Below are positions 24,551 through 33,071 of a DNA stretch of 64,000 nt, piece after piece. The first letter of the stretch is position 1. Every line of letters starts with the position of its first letter. Both the position numbers and the translations under genes were made by a program. The DNA is from JAKLIX01 sp964605655 (lineage in GTDB: Bacteria; Bacteroidota; Bacteroidia; Bacteroidales; CAIXZF01): contig CAZSDK010000021.1 in the NCBI GenBank assembly GCA_964605655.1, positions 1-64,000 on the forward strand, read 5' to 3'. The notes under the pieces are model-generated. The model saw only the letters and a program-made list of their open reading frames with translations, searched no databases and was not told where the DNA came from.

Positions 24551-26791
24551 ATGAAAACAAGAAAACTATGGTTCGGCTTCATTGCCGTTATGATTGTCTC
24601 CTTTGCCGTATTATTATATTATGGCAGGGAGATTTACCGCCAGGCGCCCCCCATTCCCTCGAAGGTAGTCACGGAATCCGGTACCCTTCTTTTCACGGGT
24701 CAGGACATCAGGGATGGCCAGAATGTCTGGCAATCGATGGGAGGCCAGGAAATGGGCACGGTTTGGGGACATGGTGCTTACCAGGCTCCTGACTGGAGTG
24801 CCGACTGGCTTCACCGGGAAGCCACCCTCATGCTCAATTTTCTGGCCCTGAAAAAGGACAGCATGCCTTATAATTTACTTCCTGATGAGAGGAAGGCTTC
24901 CATGAAACTACTGTTGCAGAAAGAGCTGCGAAAGAACACCTATGACCCGTCGGGTGAGGTTTTGACGGTCAGTGAGGACAGGGCCAGGGCTTTCAGGGAA
25001 AACAGCAGGTACTACGGTGGCCTGTTCACCAATGATCCTGCCTTTGACAAGGAGAGGGATGCTTACAGTATCCCCGTGAATTCTCTGAAGGATCCCGAGC
25101 GGGTGCGCAAGCTGAACACCTTCTTTTTCTGGATTGCCTGGTCTTGTACCACAGAGCGGCCGGGACAGGAGATCACTTATACCAACAACTGGCCTCCGGA
25201 GGATCTGGTAGCCAACAAGCCCACCGGGTCACTTCTTCTCTGGACTGGTTTCAGTGTGATCATGCTGTTGGCCGGCATTGGCCTGATGGTTTGGTATTAT
25301 GCACGGAGAAGGGCTGAAGAGCAGGATCTTGTTCCCCGTTCATTCAGGCTGGTAAATGAAGAACAGACACCCTCCCAGAAAGCCATTCTGAAATATTACT
25401 GGATTGTGACCGGTTTATTGCTGGTCCAGGTGCTGATGGGGATCATCACGGCCCATTATACTGTTGAGGGACAGGCGTTATATGGGATTCCTCTGGCATC
25501 CTGGCTGCCGTATTCCATCTCCAGGACCTGGCACATACAGATAGCTATTTTCTGGATCGCCACTTCCTGGCTTGCCACGGGACTTTATTATGCGCCGGCG
25601 ATCTCAGGTGTGGAACCGAGGTTTCAGAGGCTGGGGGTCAACTTCCTCTTTGGGGCACTCCTGGTCATTGTGCTGGGTTCTTTAGCCGGTCAATGGATGG
25701 GAGTGATGCAAAAGATGGGGCTGGTGAGCAACTTCTGGTTAGGTCACCAGGGATATGAATATGTGGACCTGGGAAGGTTCTGGCAGCTGTTTTTATTTGT
25801 GGGATTAATTATCTGGCTGTTCCTGATGGGACGGGCCATCTGGCCTGCCCTGACCCAGAAGTCGGAGAACCGAAGTCTTCTCACGCTATTCCTGATCTCC
25901 ACCATCGCCATCGCTGCATTTTACGGTGCCGGACTTATGTGGGGCAGGCAGACGAACCTGGCGGTGGCTGAATATTGGCGCTGGTGGGTGGTTCATCTGT
26001 GGGTGGAAGGATTTTTCGAAGTTTTTGCCGCCGTGGTCACCGCCTTTCTGTTTGTCAGGCTGCAGATCATCAAGGCCTCCACAGCGACCACGGCTGTTCT
26101 GTTCTCCACCATCGTGTTCCTATCAGGTGGAATTCTGGGAACCTTCCATCACCTTTATTTTACCGGAACACCCACGGCGGTATTGGCGCTGGGTGCCACC
26201 TTCAGTGCGCTGGAGGTGGTCCCACTTGTACTCATGGGCTTCGAAGCCTACGATAACCTGAAGCTCAGCCGCAGCAGCGAATGGATCAAAGCATACAAAT
26301 GGCCCATTTACAGCTTCATCGCAGTCGCGTTCTGGAACCTGGTAGGTGCCGGCATCTTTGGTTTTCTGATCAATCCTCCCATTGCGCTTTACTATATGCA
26401 GGGACTCAATACCACCCCGGTGCACGGGCATACAGCTTTGTTCGGCGTTTACGGCATGCTGGGCATCGGGTTGATGTTGTTTGTCCTCAGGGACCTTGAC
26501 AAGGAAGCATTGTGGAAAGACCGCTGGATCAAGGCCGGCTTCTGGCTGATCAACATCGGCCTGGCTGCCATGGTGCTCATCAGTGTATTGCCGGTGGGTC
26601 TGGCTCAGACCATAGCGAGCGTGAAAGAAGGATTATGGTATGCCCGCTCCGCTGAATTCATGCAACAGCCTTTAATACTGACCTTCAAATGGTTAAGAAT
26701 TATCGGTGATACCTTGTTTGCCTTAGGCACGTTGTGCCTGGCCTGGTTTATCTTCGGTTTGAAAGGCGGCTGGAGTCTTTACAAAGACTGA
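24551..26791 (+). CDS. norB: Quinol-dependent nitric oxide reductase (qNOR)
   Basis: 746 residues, the usual qNOR length. The N-terminal region (about 1-220) is the cytochrome-c-like extension fused to the catalytic subunit, with one membrane helix at 8-25. The NorB core has the heme and iron ligands: WHIQIAIFW, VVHLWVEGFFEVFAAV (His and Glu), GTFHHLYFTGTP and VHGHTALFGVYG. It reduces 2 NO to N2O with electrons from quinol in the inner membrane. No other denitrification genes are seen, so detoxification is more likely than respiration. Regulation by the divergent Rrf2 protein is expected. Confidence 0.96.
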   Translation: MKTRKLWFGFIAVMIVSFAVLLYYGREIYRQAPPIPSKVVTESGTLLFTGQDIRDGQNVWQSMGGQEMGTVWGHGAYQAPDWSADWLHREATLMLNFLALKKDSMPYNLLPDERKASMKLLLQKELRKNTYDPSGEVLTVSEDRARAFRENSRYYGGLFTNDPAFDKERDAYSIPVNSLKDPERVRKLNTFFFWIAWSCTTERPGQEITYTNNWPPEDLVANKPTGSLLLWTGFSVIMLLAGIGLMVWYYARRRAEEQDLVPRSFRLVNEEQTPSQKAILKYYWIVTGLLLVQVLMGIITAHYTVEGQALYGIPLASWLPYSISRTWHIQIAIFWIATSWLATGLYYAPAISGVEPRFQRLGVNFLFGALLVIVLGSLAGQWMGVMQKMGLVSNFWLGHQGYEYVDLGRFWQLFLFVGLIIWLFLMGRAIWPALTQKSENRSLLTLFLISTIAIAAFYGAGLMWGRQTNLAVAEYWRWWVVHLWVEGFFEVFAAVVTAFLFVRLQIIKASTATTAVLFSTIVFLSGGILGTFHHLYFTGTPTAVLALGATFSALEVVPLVLMGFEAYDNLKLSRSSEWIKAYKWPIYSFIAVAFWNLVGAGIFGFLINPPIALYYMQGLNTTPVHGHTALFGVYGMLGIGLMLFVLRDLDKEALWKDRWIKAGFWLINIGLAAMVLISVLPVGLAQTIASVKEGLWYARSAEFMQQPLILTFKWLRIIGDTLFALGTLCLAWFIFGLKGGWSLYKD

Positions 26792-26805
26792 CCTTTTCAG
26801 GTCAG
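26788..26805. terminator. Hairpin shared by two convergent genes
   Basis: CTGACCT-TTTC-AGGTCAG forms a 7-bp stem with a 4-nt loop. The norB stop codon is in one arm and the gldA stop codon (minus) in the other. No T-run follows, so termination strength is uncertain. Confidence 0.45.
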
Positions 26806-27908
26806 CCGGCCGCTGCTCTGCCCATAGCATCCGCCATGACCATGGCCTGGACCACCTTTTCGGGTGTCACCTCCATGGCTTCGTGGTGGATGCCTTCGGC
26901 AGGGGCACAGGCTTTTTCAGCCACCAGCATCAGCCGTGATCTGTTGACGTCCTTCAGTCCGATTCCGGCAAAAGTGACCGGCAGTCCGACCTGAAGGCAA
27001 AAATCATAGACCACCTCCATTTCTTCAGGAGAGGCATCGGTGAGATGAAGGCCGGTCACCACGCCAAACGCCACTTTCTCTCCATGGTAATAAGTGTGGG
27101 TCTCCTCCAGGGCGCTCAGCCCGTTATGCACCGAATGAGCCGTCGCCAGCCCGGAGCTTTCGAATCCTATCCCGCTTAAGAGAATGTTGGCCTCTATGAT
27201 CCGGTCGAGGGCGGGGGTCACCACCTGATTTTCGCAGGCCAGTTTTGCGGCCATACCAAATTCGAGAAGGGTATCGAAGCACAAGCTGGCCAGGTTCAAG
27301 CCTGTCATGGTGCTCTTTCCGCCACATTCATTTTTCGACTGTGTCCTTTCGCAGGACCTGGCTTCGAACCAGGTCGCCAGGGCATCGCCCATTCCGGCCA
27401 CAAGAAAACGTGCCGGTGCCCGGGCTATCACAGAGGAATCCACCAGCACCACCTGGGGATTCATCTTTTGGTAATACACCGATTCAAAAACACCTTTTTC
27501 AGAATAGATCACGGCACAGCCGCTACAGGGTGCATCGGTGGAGGCGATGGTGGGTACGATGATGACCGGTACGCCAGCCCTGTCGGCTGCGATCTTCGCG
27601 GTATCAATGGCCTTACCTCCTCCCATACCTACCAGGATGTCTGCCCGATGGGTCCGGATCAGTCCGGCAACCCTCTGTATCTCCGCTTCACAGCATTCTC
27701 CCCTGAAAAGCTCCGCCTGCATGCTGCCTTCCAGGTCAGGGAAAGATATTCCGGGAAGGATCTTGTTTAAAGCCGTGGGAGAAGCCAGAACCAGCCCCCG
27801 GGAACCCAGTCTCCTAATCAGTTCAGGTAAAGAATCCAGAGCATGTTCCCCCTGAATATATTTTCCGGGAAACGCTGCCGTAAAATGCAAGTGTTGATTA
27901 TTATTCAT
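26802..27908 (-). CDS. gldA: Glycerol dehydrogenase-type (iron/zinc) alcohol dehydrogenase
   Basis: 368 residues. NAD site VGMGGGKAIDTAK and PTIASTDAPCSGCAVIY. Metal ligands at Asp175 (AGMGDALATW), His258 (ATAHSVHNG) and His275 (YYHGEKVAFG) are at the positions known for GldA. The enzyme oxidises glycerol to dihydroxyacetone or reduces related ketones with NADH. It lies 10 nt after the M23 peptidase gene at the end of the xylose run, so it may be co-transcribed. Other polyol substrates cannot be ruled out. Confidence 0.9.
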   Translation of the reverse strand: MNNNQHLHFTAAFPGKYIQGEHALDSLPELIRRLGSRGLVLASPTALNKILPGISFPDLEGSMQAELFRGECCEAEIQRVAGLIRTHRADILVGMGGGKAIDTAKIAADRAGVPVIIVPTIASTDAPCSGCAVIYSEKGVFESVYYQKMNPQVVLVDSSVIARAPARFLVAGMGDALATWFEARSCERTQSKNECGGKSTMTGLNLASLCFDTLLEFGMAAKLACENQVVTPALDRIIEANILLSGIGFESSGLATAHSVHNGLSALEETHTYYHGEKVAFGVVTGLHLTDASPEEMEVVYDFCLQVGLPVTFAGIGLKDVNRSRLMLVAEKACAPAEGIHHEAMEVTPEKVVQAMVMADAMGRAAAG

Positions 27909-27918
27909 CGTATCAGGT

Positions 27919-28920
27919 TTAATATAGTCGGATCTTCTGTCCGATACGGATTTTATCCCCGTGAATTTTCTTATTCATTTTCCTCAGCCTGGAAAGAGAA
28001 ATCTGGTGGTCGTGGGCGATCTCGGAAAGGGTATCTCCCTTTTTCACGATGTAATACTTTGATCCGGAATTGGATCCTGAAGATGAACCACCAGGATCCT
28101 GCTTACCAAAAAGATTGGTTGCGTTTTGAGTGGTCACAATAGGCTCATGTAACGGATCCAGGTCCTTTTTAAGGAGATGTACTTTACTTCCTTTAAGATG
28201 ATGGCTGACACTGTCTATCAGCAGGGCAGGGTCGAAAGAAAATCCTTTGTACCTGGTTTCAAAATGAAGGTGGGGCCCGTCGGACTTTCCTGTCGATCCT
28301 CCTAATCCAAGGAACTGACCACTTCTTACATAATCATTCTCTTTTACGCCAATCTTCTCCAGATGTCCGTACAGAGTCTCGAGGCCGTTGGGGTGCCTCA
28401 CGATCACACAATTCCCGAACCCACCTCCGTTTGCACGGGCGTACCTTACCACCCCTTCAAAAGCCGAGACCACCGAATCATAAATATCCAGGTACAGGTC
28501 CAGTCCCCTGTGAATCCTGCCCCATCGTTTTCCATAACCCCAGTATTGCAAACCATACCAGCACAGGTGAAAATCCTCCTGCTCGGTGAACAAATTCAGG
28601 TTGACGGAATCTGGAAGATTTGCATGGAAATTTCCTTTGTAGACATTGCACACATCGTGAATCCATTCTTCTTTATATACCTCCCCGGTATTTAAAAGGG
28701 AGTCACGTTTTATCACCGCAGCCTCCTCAGGCAGAGCAGGAACACAGACCCATTTTTTCATCAGGGAGTCGGGGCGATCCGTTCTTGGGGTGAAAACTTT
28801 GTGGGCCTTGTATTTCCTTCTTTTCTTCTTCTTTTTATGGGCAGCTGACGCTTCTTCAGGACACAACATGACCGAGAGCAGAATGGAGAGCAGGAGGAGA
28901 AGGGAAATCTTGTATTTCAT
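27919..28920 (-). CDS. M23 peptidase with C-terminal LysM domain
   Basis: 333 residues. Signal peptide (1-26), then a very basic KKKKKRRKYK stretch. The M23/LytM domain spans about 125-235 with zinc ligands His137 and Asp141 (HRGLD), His186 (YGH) and His217/His219 (GPHLHFE). LysM domain at about 288-333 (YIVKKGDTLSEIA). It should cut peptide crosslinks in peptidoglycan. All catalytic residues are present, so it is probably active rather than an activator-type LytM. Its start overlaps the stop of the transpeptidase gene by 4 nt (ATGA). Confidence 0.92.
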   Translation of the reverse strand: MKYKISLLLLLSILLSVMLCPEEASAAHKKKKKRRKYKAHKVFTPRTDRPDSLMKKWVCVPALPEEAAVIKRDSLLNTGEVYKEEWIHDVCNVYKGNFHANLPDSVNLNLFTEQEDFHLCWYGLQYWGYGKRWGRIHRGLDLYLDIYDSVVSAFEGVVRYARANGGGFGNCVIVRHPNGLETLYGHLEKIGVKENDYVRSGQFLGLGGSTGKSDGPHLHFETRYKGFSFDPALLIDSVSHHLKGSKVHLLKKDLDPLHEPIVTTQNATNLFGKQDPGGSSSGSNSGSKYYIVKKGDTLSEIAHDHQISLSRLRKMNKKIHGDKIRIGQKIRLY

Positions 28921-30284
28921 TTTTTTCCGGAGGTATTGTTTAGTCGTTTTAGGTATGCCTCATAGTCATCTTTCAAGGCGTAATACGCATCAATGATATA
29001 CCCGTTTTGAAAGTCCCCGGTCTCATCTATCTCCATAATTTTGGCTTCTCTTGGTCGATAGCGTGTGATCCAGGCCCTGAAACGGTCTCCTTCTTCCTGC
29101 GTCTTAAAGGGGATATAATCCAGGATAGAGCCATTGATCTCTACTTTTTTATGATACCGGTCGTCGTCGTAAGAGATAAAGAACTTGCAGTCCTGAGGTA
29201 CCCACCACCGTAAAAATTTTGAACCAAAATCGGAGACCCTGATACAACCGATGCTGTTTGGAGTGCCCAGCATACCCCTGGCAAGCCCTCTCAAGGCCAC
29301 TTCGTGAATGCCATTTTGGTGCATGGCATCGGGGTAGGTTGTGTCGGGATGAATGGTCAGAAAGTTCGACAGCTCCACTCTCCCTTTATAATAAGTGACA
29401 TGATGGTTCCCACCACCCAGTAGGCTGTCCCTTGCTTTGTCCGATTTTTCATATTTTCTGCCTGTCTCCCAGTTTTTGTTGGTGATTCGGTTCAATCCGG
29501 CATAATATTTCCTTCTTTTCTTTACCGGGAAGTACTCACAGTAGCCCTGGATCTTGCGTCCATCCTTGGTGGTCCTTATGGCGATGTCATTTCTTTTTGA
29601 GGATGTAGCAAATTTACCGACCATAATCAGAGTATCTCCACAGGCTTCACACATGATCACTGACTGCCCTCCAAAATACACGTTCGACCTGTCGATGGAA
29701 TATTCCCTGTTGATGGGTAACATCCTGAATTGCCAGACTTTTTCCAGAAAATTATTATACGAGTCGGCTTTGAGTGGGTAGTGTTCCTTCAATTCGTCGA
29801 GAAGCTTTTGATATTGAGGGGTCCCCGACCTGGTAGTATCCATCCTTATGACAAGGGCTGCAGGCAAATCACTGAACTCATTTAAGTGTGAAAGCACTGG
29901 ATAAGTCTCCCTGATCCCTTTATTGTTCCCTTCTTCGTCCATGACATTGAAATCTCCTACCAGGTAACGGTCACTGAAGGGATTTTTTTCAGGAAGCATA
30001 TCATTGATCAGGTCCTGGTAATCAAACCCGATTTTGGTCCCGGGCTGCCAGAGGGAAGTATCCTTCAGCAAAGGCAGGTAACAGGGGTTGATCTTATAAT
30101 ATTTCCATAGTTCCCTCAGGGTGAGGTCAGCGATGGGTTTTTTGCCTTTTTTAGCCGGCCTGGCAGGCATCAACTTCACGGGTTTGATTGCGGAAGACAT
30201 CTCATTCACCTGGGTCACGGAAGCCAGGCAGATGAAAAAGATGCCGCTCAATTTCAGGGCCGTGAATAAAAAGCCAGTATTCAT
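28917..30284 (-). CDS. L,D-transpeptidase (YkuD)-like protein
   Basis: 455 residues with an N-terminal export segment (about 1-25). The catalytic signature is near the C-terminus: GIHEVALRGLARGML ... NSIGCIRVSDF with nucleophile Cys347, matching the YkuD pattern HG...S.GC.R. Such enzymes form 3-3 crosslinks or attach proteins to peptidoglycan. The N-terminal 200 residues are unassigned. It overlaps xylE by 4 nt upstream and the M23 gene by 4 nt downstream, so translation of all three is probably coupled. Confidence 0.8.
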   Translation of the reverse strand: MNTGFLFTALKLSGIFFICLASVTQVNEMSSAIKPVKLMPARPAKKGKKPIADLTLRELWKYYKINPCYLPLLKDTSLWQPGTKIGFDYQDLINDMLPEKNPFSDRYLVGDFNVMDEEGNNKGIRETYPVLSHLNEFSDLPAALVIRMDTTRSGTPQYQKLLDELKEHYPLKADSYNNFLEKVWQFRMLPINREYSIDRSNVYFGGQSVIMCEACGDTLIMVGKFATSSKRNDIAIRTTKDGRKIQGYCEYFPVKKRRKYYAGLNRITNKNWETGRKYEKSDKARDSLLGGGNHHVTYYKGRVELSNFLTIHPDTTYPDAMHQNGIHEVALRGLARGMLGTPNSIGCIRVSDFGSKFLRWWVPQDCKFFISYDDDRYHKKVEINGSILDYIPFKTQEEGDRFRAWITRYRPREAKIMEIDETGDFQNGYIIDAYYALKDDYEAYLKRLNNTSGKK

Positions 30285-31711
30285 GAGGCCTTTCTACGAA
30301 AAAGAATCTCCATCTGTTCCAAAGTCTTTCCTTTTGTTTCCGGCACCAATTTCCAGACGAACCATGCAGCCAATATTCCCATGACACCATATATCCAATA
30401 TGAAAAGCCGTGATGAAACAGTTCATTCAAAAAGGTGCTCTTATCCATCATTGGGAACGTCCAGGATACCAGGTAATTGGATATCCACTGGGCGGCCACG
30501 GCCACGGCCATGGCTTTTCCTCTTATCCTGTTCGGGAATATCTCCGACAACAATACCCAGGTCACAGGGCCCCAACTCACGGCAAAGGAAGCCACGTACA
30601 GAAGCATGAACAACAGGGCTGCCAGGCCCAGCTTTTGAAAATAAAAGGTGAATCCCAGCGCGACCATGCTGAAGGCCATACCGAGGGCACCCGTGATCTG
30701 CAGGGGCTTCCTTCCAAAACGGTCGACGGTCATGATAGCCACGACGGTGAAGGTAAGGTTGATAATCCCGACGATGACAGTTTGCAGCAATGAGGTGTCG
30801 GTGCTGGCGCCCATGTTGCGGAAAATCTCCGGGGCATAATACAAGACCACGTTAATGCCCACAAACTGTTGAAACACCGACAGCAAGACACCTATCACAA
30901 TGAGCAGCACCCCATAAGAAAAGATTCCAGAAGACCGGACATGGGTCAGAGAGCCCCTGATCTCACCCAGCATCGTTTTTGCGGTTTCAGGATCGTTAAT
31001 TCTGGTCAGGGTCTTCAGGGCCTGGTCATGCCTGCCCCGGATCACCAGCCAGCGGGGACTTTCGGGGACAAAGAACAGCAGGAACAGGAAGATCACCCCA
31101 GGGATTGTCTCCGAAAAGAACATCCATCTCCATCCTCTTTCATGAAGCCAGGCCTCGTTTCCCATCCTGGATATCGAATAATTCACAAAATACACCACCA
31201 GCATCCCAAAGATGATGGCAAACTGGTTCCAGGAGACCAGGTTACCCCGTTTGGAGGCAGGTGCGATCTCGGCGATGTACATGGGCGACAACATGGAGGC
31301 AAGGCCCACGCCCACGCCACCGATGATACGATATATAATAAATGGTATCAGGAAACCTGAAACCTGTGGGGTGACCGGCGCCAGGAACATCTCAGGAAAA
31401 CCTGACCCGATGGCAGAAATAATAAGGAGAATGGCAGCCACCACCATGCTATTCCTTCTGCCCAGCCGGAGGGCCATCCAGCCACCGGTCATGCCGCCGA
31501 TGATGCAGCCGATGAGGGCGCTGGAAACAGTAAACCCCAGCAGCGAGTTGGCTACCGTTTCGGTCAGACTTCTAGTATCTATAAAATTGATTTTCAATGA
31601 ATTTACCGTTCCTGAAATGACGGCGGTGTCATAACCGAACAGGAGGCCGCCCAGGGTGGCGACGAGGGTCAGGCCGGTGACATAACCCATATTTACTTTA
31701 GGTTGGTCCAT
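30281..31711 (-). CDS. xylE: D-xylose:proton symporter
   Basis: 476 residues, 12 membrane helices, major facilitator sugar-porter family. Motifs: GLLFGYDTAVISGTV in helix 1, GRRNSMVVA, PMYIAEIAPASKRGNLVSWNQ, FVPESPRWL, DRFGRKPL, and PETKGKTLEQME at the end. Sequence closely follows the XylE/GlcP pattern. It imports xylose for the isomerase and kinase encoded just upstream. It starts 3 nt after xylA ends and shares an ATGA overlap with the transpeptidase gene. Confidence 0.93.
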   Translation of the reverse strand: MDQPKVNMGYVTGLTLVATLGGLLFGYDTAVISGTVNSLKINFIDTRSLTETVANSLLGFTVSSALIGCIIGGMTGGWMALRLGRRNSMVVAAILLIISAIGSGFPEMFLAPVTPQVSGFLIPFIIYRIIGGVGVGLASMLSPMYIAEIAPASKRGNLVSWNQFAIIFGMLVVYFVNYSISRMGNEAWLHERGWRWMFFSETIPGVIFLFLLFFVPESPRWLVIRGRHDQALKTLTRINDPETAKTMLGEIRGSLTHVRSSGIFSYGVLLIVIGVLLSVFQQFVGINVVLYYAPEIFRNMGASTDTSLLQTVIVGIINLTFTVVAIMTVDRFGRKPLQITGALGMAFSMVALGFTFYFQKLGLAALLFMLLYVASFAVSWGPVTWVLLSEIFPNRIRGKAMAVAVAAQWISNYLVSWTFPMMDKSTFLNELFHHGFSYWIYGVMGILAAWFVWKLVPETKGKTLEQMEILFRRKAS

Positions 31712-31714
31712 TGC

Positions 31715-33040
31715 TTACAAATAACGGGTGATGAGTTGTTCGAACTTCTCCTGTTTACCGCTTCTTTGAACAGGCTCCCCCTGCTCCAGGGCAATATTCC
31801 TCAGGTCTTCCAGCGAAAGCTGTCCCGATTCAAAGGCTTGTCCTAGTCCCGTATCGAAGGAGGCATAGCGTTCTTTTCTCAGGGCAGGATATTCAGACGT
31901 TTCAAGAATGGTTTCAGCAAGGATCAGGGCCCTGGCGAAGGTATCCATGGCGGTGATGTGGGCGATGAAAATATCTTCCAGGTCGGTTGAGTTTCTGCGT
32001 GTTTTCGCATCGAAGTTGATGCCTCCAGTTGAAAATCCGCCTTGTTCAAGGATGACCAGCATGGCTTCCACGACTTCATAAAGGTCGACCGGAAACTGAT
32101 CGGTATCCCAGCCATTCTGGTAATCCCCCCTGTTGGCATCGATGCTTCCAAGCAATCCAGCGTCGGCAGCCATCCTGAGTTCATGGGCAAAGGTATGTCC
32201 GGCCAGGGTGGCGTGGTTCACCTCGATATTCAGCTTAAAATCCTTATCGAGTCCGTATTTATTCAGGAAACCTATCACCGTTTCCGCGTCAAAATCATAC
32301 TGATGTTTCATGGGTTCCATGGGCTTGGGCTCAATCAGGAAGTTTCCTTTGAATCCCTTTTTGCGGGCATAATCTCTGGCCATGATGAGAAAGCGGGCCA
32401 GATGCTCCTTCTCACGCTTGGTATCCGTGTTGAGCAGCGACATATATCCTTCCCTTCCTCCCCAGAAGACATAGTTTTCTCCGCCCAGGGCTATGGTGGC
32501 ATCGAGGGTATTTCTGACCTGGGTCCCGGCGTGGGCGATCACCTGGAAGTCGGGGTTGGTGGCCGCACCATTCATATACCTGGGATGGGAAAACAGGTTG
32601 GACGTTCCCCAGAGCAGCCTGACTCCTGATGCCTCCTGTTTCTTCAGGGCATAGGATGTCATCAGTGCCAGGCGTTCCTCGATGATCTTAACACTCTCAT
32701 TTCCGGTAAGATCTGTATCATGGAAACACCAGAAAGGGATTCCCATTTTCGACATGAATTCAAAAGCTGCATCCATGCGTTCACGGTTTCTTTGCATGGG
32801 ATCGACGGCGGTTTGCCAGGGAAAGTTCTTGGTCCCGGGTCCAAAGGGGTCCTCGCCGGTCCCGCAGAGGGTGTGCCAGTAAGCCATAGAAAAACGCAGG
32901 TGGTCCCTGAGTGTTTTGCCTCCTACCACTCTGTCCTCATCATACCACTGAAAGGCAAGTGGATTACGCGTCTCTCTTCCTTCAAAACCGATCTTTCCGA
33001 TCCCTTTGAAAAATTCCTTGTTTCCAATGATCATGTTCAT
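31715..33040 (-). CDS. xylA: Xylose isomerase
   Basis: 441 residues. Class II xylose isomerase: N-terminal NPLAFQWYDEDRVVGGKTLRDHL, active-site FWCFHDTDL (His), WGGREGY, metal ligands in IEPKPMEPMKHQYDFD and NIEVNHATLAGHTF, and SIDANRGDYQNGWDTDQFP. It converts D-xylose to D-xylulose in the cytoplasm. ATG at 33040 or 33034. It lies between xylB (31-nt gap) and xylE (3-nt gap). Confidence 0.97.
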   Translation of the reverse strand: MNMIIGNKEFFKGIGKIGFEGRETRNPLAFQWYDEDRVVGGKTLRDHLRFSMAYWHTLCGTGEDPFGPGTKNFPWQTAVDPMQRNRERMDAAFEFMSKMGIPFWCFHDTDLTGNESVKIIEERLALMTSYALKKQEASGVRLLWGTSNLFSHPRYMNGAATNPDFQVIAHAGTQVRNTLDATIALGGENYVFWGGREGYMSLLNTDTKREKEHLARFLIMARDYARKKGFKGNFLIEPKPMEPMKHQYDFDAETVIGFLNKYGLDKDFKLNIEVNHATLAGHTFAHELRMAADAGLLGSIDANRGDYQNGWDTDQFPVDLYEVVEAMLVILEQGGFSTGGINFDAKTRRNSTDLEDIFIAHITAMDTFARALILAETILETSEYPALRKERYASFDTGLGQAFESGQLSLEDLRNIALEQGEPVQRSGKQEKFEQLITRYL

Positions 33041-33071
33041 CGATATTTCATTGATTGATTAGATGTTATTA

